Numbered from the stretch's first letter, positions 48,403-55,637 are shown. The stretch: DNA of 64,000 nucleotides from Falsochrobactrum shanghaiense (GCF_003149535.1 NZ_QGDB01000005.1:62001-126000); one strand, 5' to 3'. The notes: a model not told the origin generated them from the letters alone. Numbers and translations are program-made.

Positions 48403-48424
48403 CCCCGCTCCGGCGGGGTTTTTA
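48403..48424 (+). terminator. Terminator after hicAB
   Basis: CCCCGC-TCCG-GCGGGG followed by TTTTT, six bases after the hicB stop. Confidence 0.8.
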
Positions 48425-48484
48425 CTATCTCGACAAATCCCCCGCCCTTTGCTTATGTGGAAGGGAAAGGGGATTGGGGATGAA

Positions 48485-48509
48485 GAAAAGCTGCCCGAAG
48501 GCCGCTCTT
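48485..48509 (-). terminator. TTCG-loop terminator after the early operon
   Basis: On the minus strand AGCGGCC-TTCG-GGCAGCT (one mismatch) followed by TTTTC, directly after the stop codon of the last early gene. Confidence 0.6.
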
Positions 48510-48812
48510 TTATGCTGACTTTTTTCGCTCCCAATCGGCAAAAGCCGTTGTTCCCGTTACGTCATCGGCCAGTAAGGGGCCGTCATCGACGCGCCTGTAA
48601 AAAACCGGGTGATGAGCGTATGGTGCGCGAATTAACAATTCATATTCGCCACCCATCATCTTGTTGTGAACAGCCATAAGCTCCGATGCTTCCTCTTGAA
48701 TTTCGCGAAGGCGTACAAGGGGATGCTTTGCCTGTGCAATCGCCACAGCCGGAACCGTAAGCGCAACACCAGCAGCAGGAGCGGCGCGGAGAAAAGAGCG
48801 ACGATTAAGCAT
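48510..48812 (-). CDS. Small phage protein with Tat-type signal peptide
   Basis: 100 residues. N terminus MLNRRSFLRAAPAAGVALTVPAVAIAQA is a twin-arginine signal (RRSFLR) with cleavage expected after AIAQA, leaving a mature protein of about 70 residues (LREIQEEASELMAVHNKMM, YELLIRAPYAHHPVFYRRV). Shares one base with the gene before it. Last gene of the early operon. Function unknown. Confidence 0.65.
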   Translation of the reverse strand: MLNRRSFLRAAPAAGVALTVPAVAIAQAKHPLVRLREIQEEASELMAVHNKMMGGEYELLIRAPYAHHPVFYRRVDDGPLLADDVTGTTAFADWERKKSA

Positions 48813-49018
48813 TATGCCGCCCTCCGCTGGCTATCCGGCCTCAAATCAGGGAACTTCTCATCGAGAACTGCGAGAAACTCCTTTTTCTGATCTTCGGTGT
48901 ATCCAATCCATATCTCAATCATTTCTCCTTCTGATTTGCTGAGTGAACGGCCAAGGCTGATTTCGAGAGAAAGCTTCAAGGCGCTTACCTGATCTTGCAC
49001 ATGAGGGAAAAGGTTCAT
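48812..49018 (-). CDS. Small phage early protein, unknown
   Basis: 68 residues, MNLFPHVQDQVSALKLSLEISLGRSLSKSEGEMIEIWIG..., mostly helical, no membrane segment. Start and stop touch the neighbouring genes by one base each, so it is part of the early operon. I do not recognise a family. Confidence 0.6.
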   Translation of the reverse strand: MNLFPHVQDQVSALKLSLEISLGRSLSKSEGEMIEIWIGYTEDQKKEFLAVLDEKFPDLRPDSQRRAA

Positions 49019-49302
49019 TATACGTCCTCCCCCTCATATCGACGGATCGCAGTTTCAAGACGACGACGAGCATTCCGTGCCAAACGCTTTGCATCTTCCT
49101 GTTTGATGTAATCAGGCTTGGTGATTTCCATCATTTCGGCCCATTCTGGCGTTCCCCGTTCGATACGATCAATGCCACGCGCTTCCTTGAAGTCGTCATA
49201 GCTGGCACCAAGAGCATCCGAATAGAAACGAACTTCGCGTTCATGGCGGTTAACTTCGATCGCCTTTTCAGCGATTTCAATGAGTTGGGATAAGTTGCTC
49301 AT
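49018..49302 (-). CDS. Small phage early protein, unknown
   Basis: 94 residues, charged and helical: IEIAEKAIEVNRHEREVRFYSDALGASYDDF...QEDAKRLARNARRRLETAIRRYEGEDV. Overlaps the upstream gene by four bases. No recognised domain; the basic C terminus could bind nucleic acid. Confidence 0.6.
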   Translation of the reverse strand: MSNLSQLIEIAEKAIEVNRHEREVRFYSDALGASYDDFKEARGIDRIERGTPEWAEMMEITKPDYIKQEDAKRLARNARRRLETAIRRYEGEDV

Positions 49303-49568
49303 TGCGTAACCCCCTTTACTCCAAGCGTCAAAATCAACTCGCTCGCAGCCTCATCACCCCATACTTCTCTAGCCTCAGATACTATTTCCGAGGCTACTTT
49401 TTCAGCAGCTTTCCGCGATGTCGAGATAATGGCTTTCCCTATAATGATGGTACTGCACAGCAATTCAGGCTCATCGAACAGGAGTTTTATTTCCTCGTCG
49501 CTTGCTTTCTGTTCCGCGAGAGCCTCCATAATGCTGGCTATCAGGTAAAGTCGCCGCTCTTCATTCAT
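49299..49568 (-). CDS. Small phage early protein, unknown
   Basis: 89 residues, MNEERRLYLIASIMEALAEQKASDEEIKLLFDEPELL..., helical with a hydrophobic centre (CSTIIIGKAIISTS). Overlaps both neighbours by four bases. No family recognised. Confidence 0.6.
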   Translation of the reverse strand: MNEERRLYLIASIMEALAEQKASDEEIKLLFDEPELLCSTIIIGKAIISTSRKAAEKVASEIVSEAREVWGDEAASELILTLGVKGVTQ

Positions 49569-50041
49569 AACGCGCCCTCCGAAAAGGAACCCTGCGGGAT
49601 TTCAAGCGCATAAGCCTCGCGCCAAACATCAGCATGATAGGCTTTCACGGCGCCGTAATTGGCGTCGAACCCGTCAATTGGCAGAGTATCCATTTCTAAT
49701 GAAATATGTTTCAGTTCCCGCCATGAAAATGATTGCCCATGATAGAGCATCGACATGCGCTTGACCGTGGCATATTCCTGCGAGCGATCCAGCACCTTTT
49801 CAAGCTTGTTGGCTTTCTTGACGGCTTGGCTGGCCGTATTCATTGCCGTGGCTTCGCGACGCGTTCCGATTTCCGCTTTGGTGCGCTCTGCCAGCAAGCG
49901 CGCTTCATACTGTTCCGCCCATGCCCTCGCAGCAATAGCCGGATTGGTGAAGTCTGGCATTGTGCCACCGTTTTTAAGGCGCTGCCATTCATCGACAAGA
50001 GCCGCCGTAAATTCCGGTGACGCCGAGGGGATTGGCGTCAC
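49565..50041 (-). CDS. Phage early protein, possibly antirepressor C-terminal-like
   Basis: 158 residues. The C-terminal stretch VKRMSMLYHGQSFSWRELKHISLEMDTLPIDGFDANYGAVKAYHADVWREAYAL resembles the C-terminal domain of some phage antirepressors and small regulatory proteins (WRxLK...NYGxVxAYHxxVW). The N-terminal half is helical, with no DNA-binding motif that I can name. The assignment is tentative. Confidence 0.55.
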   Translation of the reverse strand: MTPIPSASPEFTAALVDEWQRLKNGGTMPDFTNPAIAARAWAEQYEARLLAERTKAEIGTRREATAMNTASQAVKKANKLEKVLDRSQEYATVKRMSMLYHGQSFSWRELKHISLEMDTLPIDGFDANYGAVKAYHADVWREAYALEIPQGSFSEGAL

Positions 50042-50167
50042 GGCTTTCTTCGTCTGCCTTTGGGCGGGGGGCTTGGGTGGAAGACGAATGCGAAAAATCG
50101 ATTGTGAAGCCGAAACCCTTGAGGTTTCCGGCTGTGCGAGACTGCAAGGGAGAGATACGAAAGCCGC

Positions 50168-50623
50168 TCATTGAGCACCCTCCCCGATAACTCCAGCGCC
50201 GAACTTGCGGGCAATTCCATCAGAAAGGCGGATATTCTCTTGATGAGCTTCTTCGGTGATCATCCCGTTAGCCAAAAGCTCGGCGGACAGGGCTTTGTGA
50301 TCATCCATGCTTTCAGATGTGCGAACTTTGGCACGATCTTCGCGAGATTGCGGTTCATGCGTATGCGCACGTGTAGCAAGGGCCGTGCCATTTTCGTATT
50401 CGTTCAGATAAAGATCGAAAATCGCATTGGCGTTATCAACCTCATCGCGGCCTTTCTTCTCGACCTTGCGGAGATACGAAACAAGCTGACCGGCGGCGGT
50501 TTTGTCGTACCCCTCGCCTTTCATTTCCGCATAGACTTCGCAAATGTCAGCCTTGATTGCGTCCTCTTCTTCCTTGAGGCGCAAAACGCGGTCGATGAAA
50601 GACTTGAGGCGGGAATTGCTCAT
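50168..50623 (-). CDS. GapR-like (DUF2312) nucleoid-associated protein, phage-borne
   Basis: 151 residues. Residues 3-78 (SRLKSFIDRVLRLKEEEDAIKADICEVYAEMKGEGYDKTAAGQLVSYLRKVEKKGRDE) are the GapR/DUF2312 domain, a tetrameric clamp that binds overtwisted, AT-rich DNA ahead of replication and transcription forks. Host GapR proteins are about 90 residues; this copy carries about 70 extra C-terminal residues of unknown function. Overlaps the first early gene by four bases. Confidence 0.82.
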   Translation of the reverse strand: MSNSRLKSFIDRVLRLKEEEDAIKADICEVYAEMKGEGYDKTAAGQLVSYLRKVEKKGRDEVDNANAIFDLYLNEYENGTALATRAHTHEPQSREDRAKVRTSESMDDHKALSAELLANGMITEEAHQENIRLSDGIARKFGAGVIGEGAQ

Positions 50624-50895
50624 ACCACCACCCCGCTTCTTGCTTCCTTGCGGGGCTTGGGGGATGGAACCAAAACACTGCTAGGCCACCGGACCCCATC
50701 AGGCCAATTCTTAGAAAAATTGTTTACGACCTCATCATATTTTTTGACCGTAAATGTAGTTTCGCCATCACGGATGCGAACAAAGAATTTACCGTCAGAG
50801 GCGATATGCCGTCCGACTGTTGTTTCTTCGATCCGCTTCGCCGCACCATAAATCGCGGCTAGTGTGAGGAGGTTCTGTGCAAGCTGTGTTTCCAT
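50620..50895 (-). CDS. First gene of the phage early operon, unknown
   Basis: 91 residues, METQLAQNLLTLAAIYGAAKRIEETTVGRHIASDGKFFVRIRDGETTFTVKKYDEVVNNF..., soluble. Read from the repressor-controlled promoter; the -10 lies only eight bases before the ATG and there is no ribosome binding site, so it looks leaderless. No family recognised. Confidence 0.65.
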   Translation of the reverse strand: METQLAQNLLTLAAIYGAAKRIEETTVGRHIASDGKFFVRIRDGETTFTVKKYDEVVNNFSKNWPDGVRWPSSVLVPSPKPRKEARSGVVV

Positions 50896-50903
50896 AGCTC
50901 GCT

Positions 50904-50932
50904 ACCATAATGGGAATTTTCCTACTTTTCAA
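50904..50932 (-). promoter_or_regulatory. Early promoter with operator in the spacer
   Basis: Minus strand: -35 TTGAAA (50927-50932), 17-base spacer containing operator O1, -10 TATGGT (50904-50909). Bound repressor would occlude it directly. Confidence 0.65.
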
Positions 50933-50973
50933 TGGGAAATTTCCGATTTCCAATTCAATGGGGAAAAATCCTA
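50911..50973. promoter_or_regulatory. Three repressor operators between the divergent repressor and early operon
   Basis: GGGAATTTTCCTA (50912-50924), GGGAAATTTCCGA (50934-50946) and GGGAAAAATCCTA (50961-50973), near-palindromic 13-mers fitting GGGAWWWWTCCTA. Start-to-start spacings are 22 and 27 bases. The layout is like a lambda-type OR region. Two more copies lie at 53947 and 53978. Confidence 0.72.
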
Positions 50974-50983
50974 TTCTCAGCGC

Positions 50984-51319
50984 ATGATGGAACTGAAAGA
51001 AATCGTACAAACCAGACTGAAGCAACTCGGCCTTGGCCCAGTCGAAGCGGCGACGGCGGCGGGTCTTGAGCGCACTTATATCCGCGACATTGTCGAAGGA
51101 AAGAAAAAATCTGTACGCACTGATAAGCTCCAGGCATTGGCCGACGCCTTGAAAATCGACGCCGCCGCCCTGCAACGCGGGGAACTGGTCGCGAGCGACA
51201 ACGCCAATGAAAGTCCAAGCTGGTCTGAATTCACTGATCTGTTCTCCAAGGTAAGCGAAGATGATCAGGAGGCCGTTTTGCGGTTAATGCGCTCGCTAGC
51301 TGCCGCAAAGAAAGAATAA
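50984..51319 (+). CDS. XRE-family phage repressor (CI-like)
   Basis: 111 residues from MMELKEIVQTRLKQLGLGPVEAATAAGLERTYIRDIVEGKKKSVRTDKLQALADALKID, a clear N-terminal HTH, and a short C-terminal oligomerisation-like part (WSEFTDLFSKVSEDDQEAVLRLMRSL). No protease domain, so RecA-stimulated self-cleavage is not expected. The ATG follows TATTCT by six bases with no ribosome binding site. It would bind the five 13-base operators. Confidence 0.88.
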   Translation: MMELKEIVQTRLKQLGLGPVEAATAAGLERTYIRDIVEGKKKSVRTDKLQALADALKIDAAALQRGELVASDNANESPSWSEFTDLFSKVSEDDQEAVLRLMRSLAAAKKE

Positions 51320-51531
51320 TCTGGTGCTGTTCCGTTGCGGATAATTCTGACCATATGATTTCTGCTTCTTTTAACTTAGCCACGTCCTGCCTCCGCTCGT
51401 TTCCTATGCTGACTCGCTTTCGCGAACAAATCAAGAACAAGGATAGTTAAGAGGCGGGGATAAGTTTGACGGGCTTGCTTTTTGCTTCGGAGAGGGAAGA
51501 TGATGAACGCAGGTAGATTCGGAGGCAGGAA

Positions 51532-52308
51532 TTGGATTTCGGCGACTACGTAATATATGTCGATGAGAGCGGTGATCACAGCCTGACATCAATAGATGAA
51601 AACTATCCGATTTTTTCCTTGGCGTTTTGTATCTTTAGAAAAGATGAATACATAAACACCGCTGTTCCGGCTATGCAATCATTCAAATTCAGATGGTTCG
51701 GCCATGACAACGTTGTTTTGCATGAATCTGATATTGTCAAAAGGAGAGGGCCGTTTCACTTTTTGCAATATGACAAAATACGAGACCGATTTATGAATGA
51801 CCTAAGTGAAGTCATGGAAAAAACCCCTATGACTATCGTATCTTCCGTCATCAGAAAAGAAAATCTCAAACGGCGATACGCCAACCCGGAAAATCCATAT
51901 GAGTTAGGGCTTCTTTTCTGCATGGAAAAGGCCCACGAATTTATTGAGTTTCATGCGGATCACGAGCGCCGCTGCCATATCATTTGCGAATCCCGCAGTC
52001 CGCGCGAAAAAGCAGGGAGAGGAAAAGAAGACGCCGCTCTCGAATTGGAATTTCGCAGGATCGTGGCAGGGGATCATTATCTTCAGGCAAGGAACGGTCA
52101 TCGCCCTATACCCTGCTTTGATATACTTTTCGCATCTAAGCTGGCGAATTCCACCGGGTTGCAAATTGCCGACCTGATTGCCCGGCCGATTGGATTGCGC
52201 ATATTTAAAGGCAACCAAGAAAACCGTGCGTTTGATATAATATCGCGGAAGATATGGTCAGGGCCGAAGGGGAACAGCATGTTTCACGGTATTAAGGTAT
52301 TCCCATAA
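51532..52308 (+). CDS. DUF3800 protein
   Basis: 258 residues from a TTG start with GGAGGCAGG upstream. DUF3800 hallmarks: N-terminal YVIYVDESGDHSL (acidic, RNase H-like), VLHESDIVKRRGPF, HIICESRSPREKAGRGKE and the C-terminal LANSTGLQIADLIARPIG. This family is predicted to have an RNase H-like fold and is common in accessory regions, some near defence genes. Function unproven. AT-richer than its neighbours, suggesting separate acquisition. Confidence 0.85.
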   Translation: MDFGDYVIYVDESGDHSLTSIDENYPIFSLAFCIFRKDEYINTAVPAMQSFKFRWFGHDNVVLHESDIVKRRGPFHFLQYDKIRDRFMNDLSEVMEKTPMTIVSSVIRKENLKRRYANPENPYELGLLFCMEKAHEFIEFHADHERRCHIICESRSPREKAGRGKEDAALELEFRRIVAGDHYLQARNGHRPIPCFDILFASKLANSTGLQIADLIARPIGLRIFKGNQENRAFDIISRKIWSGPKGNSMFHGIKVFP

Positions 52309-52897
52309 AAGCGAAAGGCCCCGGTTAAACCGAGGCCATAACGCCGACCAGGAACAAACCCCAATCCACTTGAATCCTATATAGCACACCCTATCCCGGT
52401 TTTCCACATCTAGCATATATTTTATCTAACTAGCCGCAAAAAATTACGGAAATTTCGAGCGGTTGGGTAATCCCCCGTTCTTAGCGGGGCTCGATCATAT
52501 AGCCCGAGAAAATTCTACTTTTGAATCCCGTTAATTGCCGGGGGGGGGTACCGTTGCAAAACCACCCATCAGGTTTTTTTGGCAGGATCAGCTATAATCG
52601 GCCCATAGAAAGACCTTCGTTCATTCTCCTATAGCGCTGCAATATATTAGATAATTCTAGTGCATAAAAAATTGATAATGTTATTTTTAGCGACACTTGA
52701 AAAGGCGTTTTTTATTTCTAGATTCAATAAATCTGTATTTACCAATACAGATAAAGAGCGACCCAGAAGATGTTTGCCGCATCTTCTGGGCCATATTGTA
52801 CCCCCGTTACGGGAGAAGTGATCACTTGACCATTCATTTAATGCGTTCTCTCAGCATGTCAAGCCCTTCTCTCGGCGGAATGCCATGGAGAATATAA
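52309..52897. other. 590-base non-coding region with GC hairpin and G9 tract
   Basis: AT-rich, no supported coding sequence. It has a nested hairpin near 52456-52494 (CGAGC...CCCCG-N7-CGGGGCTCG) and a run of nine G at 52540-52548. Promoter and leader of the gene at 52898 should lie near its right end. Confidence 0.5.
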
Positions 52898-53221
52898 TTG
52901 GCACTACTGCATGAACGACAGCTTATCACCCCAACTGTTGAGCTTCTGGATGCGCAGCTTGACGGGTTTCTTACCACTTCGCAGCTTATTGATCTTCTAC
53001 ATGATAAGCTTCAACCTAGTGGACAAGACCTAGATATTCTGCGCAATAGGAATGATACCCACTTCAGTCAGAAGGTGCGTAACCTTGTATGCCATCGCAA
53101 TAATAGCACGGGCTTGGAGGCCCGTGGGCTGGCGGTTTATATCAGAATCCGAAAAGGATGGCAGATAACTGACCACGGCAAGGACTACATGAAGAAACTA
53201 CGCGATCACAAGGCCGCGTAG
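52898..53221 (+). CDS. Small winged-helix-like protein
   Basis: 107 residues from a TTG with GGAG seven bases upstream. ITPTVELLDAQLDGFLTTSQLIDLLHDKLQPSGQDLDILRNRNDTHFSQKVRNLVCHRN and GWQITDHGKDYMKKL resemble the winged-helix modules found at the ends of Mrr-like and other restriction-associated proteins. It stands alone here. Ends 16 bases into the convergent methyltransferase gene. Function unknown. Confidence 0.6.
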   Translation: MALLHERQLITPTVELLDAQLDGFLTTSQLIDLLHDKLQPSGQDLDILRNRNDTHFSQKVRNLVCHRNNSTGLEARGLAVYIRIRKGWQITDHGKDYMKKLRDHKAA

Positions 53222-53835
53222 TCTCGATCGCACTCTAGTTTCCGCCGACAAGGCGGAACCCACATTAGGCGCGGATGAGTAATCTCCGCGCCTTTTTCCC
53301 ATACAAACCAAGCATAACCAGTTGCGGTGCTGGCTTTCGGGTCAACCCTGCCCTTGACCATGGGAACGCGCTCTGAAAATTGGGCGAACTTGCTTGGCGG
53401 ATTGATGCTGAAAATATTCTCGAACCGCCCCACACTTTCAAGGAATACGGTTCGAGCAAGTATCGCCACGCCTTCACGTGCGACGACAAGCGCCCGCTCT
53501 ACAAATTCTTCTGCCAGCCGAAACGGCGGATTGGTAATCACCCAATCGTGCGACAGGGCCTCATAAGGATAGGTCAGAAAGTCGCGAACTGGCGCAAATC
53601 CATAATGATACGCGTCTGCGCTATCAACCTGCCCGAAATATTCCGCCAGAGGCTTCGCCATGTAGCCGCGACCACACGCTGGCTCCAGACAGGTTTTCGT
53701 GCCCAATAATTCCGGCGATCCAATCACATGCTCGACCAGTGCCCGCGTCGCCCATGGCGGCGTTGGAAAATCGTCAGGGCTGTCTTTCGGCTCGAACCGC
53801 TGGGCCATGACCGCATGTGATGTGTTCTGTTTCAT
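53206..53835 (-). CDS. Phage DNA N6-adenine methyltransferase-like protein
   Basis: 209 residues. SAM motif CLEPACGRGYMAKPLAEYF and catalytic motif IV WVITNPPFRLAEEFVERAL (NPPF), as in Dam-like amino-methyltransferases of phages. No target-recognition domain can be recognised and no cognate nuclease is adjacent, so it is a solitary methylase, probably for protecting phage DNA. Confidence 0.82.
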   Translation of the reverse strand: MKQNTSHAVMAQRFEPKDSPDDFPTPPWATRALVEHVIGSPELLGTKTCLEPACGRGYMAKPLAEYFGQVDSADAYHYGFAPVRDFLTYPYEALSHDWVITNPPFRLAEEFVERALVVAREGVAILARTVFLESVGRFENIFSINPPSKFAQFSERVPMVKGRVDPKASTATGYAWFVWEKGAEITHPRLMWVPPCRRKLECDRDYAAL

Positions 53836-53946
53836 GGCCTCTCCTATCTCCCATCACCCTATCGAGCAACCGTTAAGGCTCGCTGAATTACTCAAGTGAT
53901 TCTACCGCATTGCGACGGCGGGGCAATGGGGTGGGGAAAATTAAAA

Positions 53947-53997
53947 TAGGAAATATCCAACTTTTCTGTTTACAAGTGGGATTTATCCTACTATATT
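53947..53997 (+). promoter_or_regulatory. Repressor-controlled promoter with two operators
   Basis: -35 TTTACA (53969-53974), 17-base spacer, -10 TATATT (53992-53997). Operator GGGATTTATCCTA (53978-53990) fills the spacer and a second, inverted copy (TAGGAAATATCC, 53947-53958) lies just upstream. Drives the gene starting at 54051. Confidence 0.72.
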
Positions 53998-54050
53998 GCT
54001 CTCAACAAACGAGTTGGGAGCGCCGCTCTCAACCTAGCCCGGAGAGAGCG

Positions 54051-54157
54051 ATGAGCACTTTAGATAATCTGACAATTGGAGACCCGGACCATGCCGACGC
54101 CGGTAAGGTCGAGGGGGAACTGACAGCCGCAGCGCTTGACGTGCTGGCCGAGCGCCG
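54051..54157 (+). pseudogene. 5' part of a small phage gene split by the IS256-family element
   Basis: ATG with CCGGAGAGAGCG as ribosome binding site. Encodes MSTLDNLTIGDPDHADAGKV...ALDVLAERR and is then interrupted. Joined to 55496-55637, after removing the element and one copy of the 8-base duplication, it restores an uninterrupted 82-residue protein that continues RQIEKEGWTPQHDDLHTDGEL, a motif common in small phage proteins. Confidence 0.8.
54150..54157. repeat. Target-site duplication, left copy (GAGCGCCG)
   Basis: GAGCGCCG directly before the IS left end, repeated at 55488-55495 directly after its right end. Eight bases is normal for IS256-family elements. Confidence 0.85.
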
Positions 54158-55487
54158 GAGAGTGTCCGATCTTTTGTGTAACGGGAAACTGGTCCATGCT
54201 TCATTAAAAGGAAGCTTGCATGACGATCTCGAAGGAAATTCTGGATGAACTGCTGAAGGGCGTTGCCTGCCCTGAAGATCTGCTCGGTGATTCCGGGCTG
54301 ATGAAAGAGCTTAAAATCCGGCTGATGGAACGGATGCTTGGCGCGGAGCTTACCGAGCATTTGGGCTATGATGAAGGCAAGGAAGCGCCGGTCGAGCAGA
54401 CGAACCGTCGCAATGGCTCGACGAAGAAGGTGCTGAAGAGCGAGGACGGTGAATTGCCTGTGGCCGTTCCGCGCGACCGCGACAGCAGTTTTGAGCCTGC
54501 CTTGGTGAAAAAAGGGCCAGACGCGGATCGACGGGATGGACGACAAGATCATCGGGCTCTATGCCGCCGGTCTGAGCGTTCGCGATATTCAGGCCCATCT
54601 TTTGGATCTGTATGGCCTGAGGGTCTCGCCTGACCTGATCAGCCGGGTCACGGATGCGGTTCTGGATGAAGTGCGGGAATGGCAAAGCCGCGCGCTGGAC
54701 CGAATGTACCCAATCATCATCTTTGATGCGCTGCGCGTGAAAATCCGTGATGGCGACAGTCGAACGGTGAAAAACAAGGCCGTTTACGTGGCCCTGGGTG
54801 TCACCCGTGATGGGCTGCGTGAAGTTCTTGGGCTCTGGATTGCCGAGAATGAAGGAGCGAAGTTCTGGCTTTCGGTGATGAATGAACTGAAAAACCGGGG
54901 CCTGCAGGGCATTCTGATCGCAGTCGTTGACGGCCTGAAGGGCTTTCCGGATGCCATCACCGCTGCCTTTCCCGAAACGATGGTCCAAACATGCATCGTT
55001 CATCTGGTGCGTCACAGCTTGAACTTCTGTTCATGGAAGGATCGCAAGCCCGTGGCGACCGACCTGCGGCGGATTTACGAAGCGACGAATGCGGAAATGG
55101 CAGCCATTGAGCTTGATTGCTTCGAAGCAAAATGGGCCGACAAATATGCCTCCATCGCGCCCGCGTGGCGGCGCGCCTGGCAGGAGGTCATTCCTTTCTT
55201 TGCGTTTGATCCGGCCATCCGCAAAATCATCTACACCACGAATGCCATAGAAAGTCTGAACCGCGTGATCCGTAAATCGATCAAGACGCGCGGCTCGTTT
55301 CCCACCGATGAAGCAGCTACCAAGCTGATCTATCTGGCGATCCGCAGCTTCGAAAAAGATGGGCGAAACGTAAGAGAATGGTTTGCAGCCAGAAACCAGT
55401 TCGCCATAATGTTCAATGAGCGCTTCGACGCTTGAGTATCAAAAGCCGCATGGATCCGAGCAGATACACAGAGTTTATGACACTCCC
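54158..55487 (+). mobile_element. IS256-family insertion sequence, 1330 bp
   Basis: Imperfect terminal inverted repeats: left GAGAGTGTCCGATCTTTTGTGTAA, given here as GAGAGTGTCC...TGTGTAA, and right (reverse complement) GGGAGTGTCATA...TGTGTAT. They share GAGTGTC and TGTGTA. An 8-base target duplication flanks it. It contains one transposase gene with a frameshift. Inserted in the same orientation as the phage gene it splits. Confidence 0.88.
54220..55435 (+). pseudogene. IS256-family (mutator) transposase, frameshifted
   Basis: DDE transposase in two frames. The first (from 54220) runs MTISKEILDELLKGV...LTEHLGYDEGKEAP...NRRNGSTKKVL...VPRDRDSSFEPALVKKG. The second (open from 54536) runs MDDKIIGLYAAGLSVRDIQ...YPIIIFDALRVKIRDG...VVDGLKGFPDAI...KIIYTTNAIESLNRVIRK. 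The break is a run of six A at about 54508-54513 where five would keep the frame. Otherwise full length, so a recent single-base change or a slippage-dependent gene. Confidence 0.88.
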
Positions 55488-55637
55488 GAGCGCCGCCGTC
55501 AGATCGAGAAGGAAGGCTGGACACCTCAACATGATGATCTTCACACTGACGGCGAGCTATATTCGCGCGAAGCAGAGCAAGCCCGACTCGCTACCGATGG
55601 AATGAGCCGGGTAGTGCGCCTAAAGCGCAATGGCTAA
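55488..55637 (+). pseudogene. 3' part of the IS-split small phage gene
   Basis: Begins with the second copy of the 8-base duplication, then encodes RQIEKEGWTPQHDDLHTDGELYSREAEQARLATDGMSRVVRLKRNG and a stop at 55635-55637. A frame starting inside the IS at 55416 reads through it, but that start is artificial. Confidence 0.8.

Noticed and set aside
52316-52345. GC hairpin after the DUF3800 gene as a terminator
   Set aside because: GGCCCCGG / CCGAGGCC is mismatched and has no T-run; not strong enough to list.
52697-52897. 66-codon frame before the winged-helix-like gene
   Set aside because: No ribosome binding site or family character, and its stop lies immediately before the well-placed TTG start at 52898.
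54500-54540. Programmed -1 frameshift in the IS256 transposase
   Set aside because: The downstream frame is +1 relative to the first, so -1 slippage on the A run would lead to the wrong frame.
55416-55637. 73-codon frame starting in the IS and ending in phage DNA
   Set aside because: The start lies within the transposase 3' end; the real coding part is the split gene fragment.
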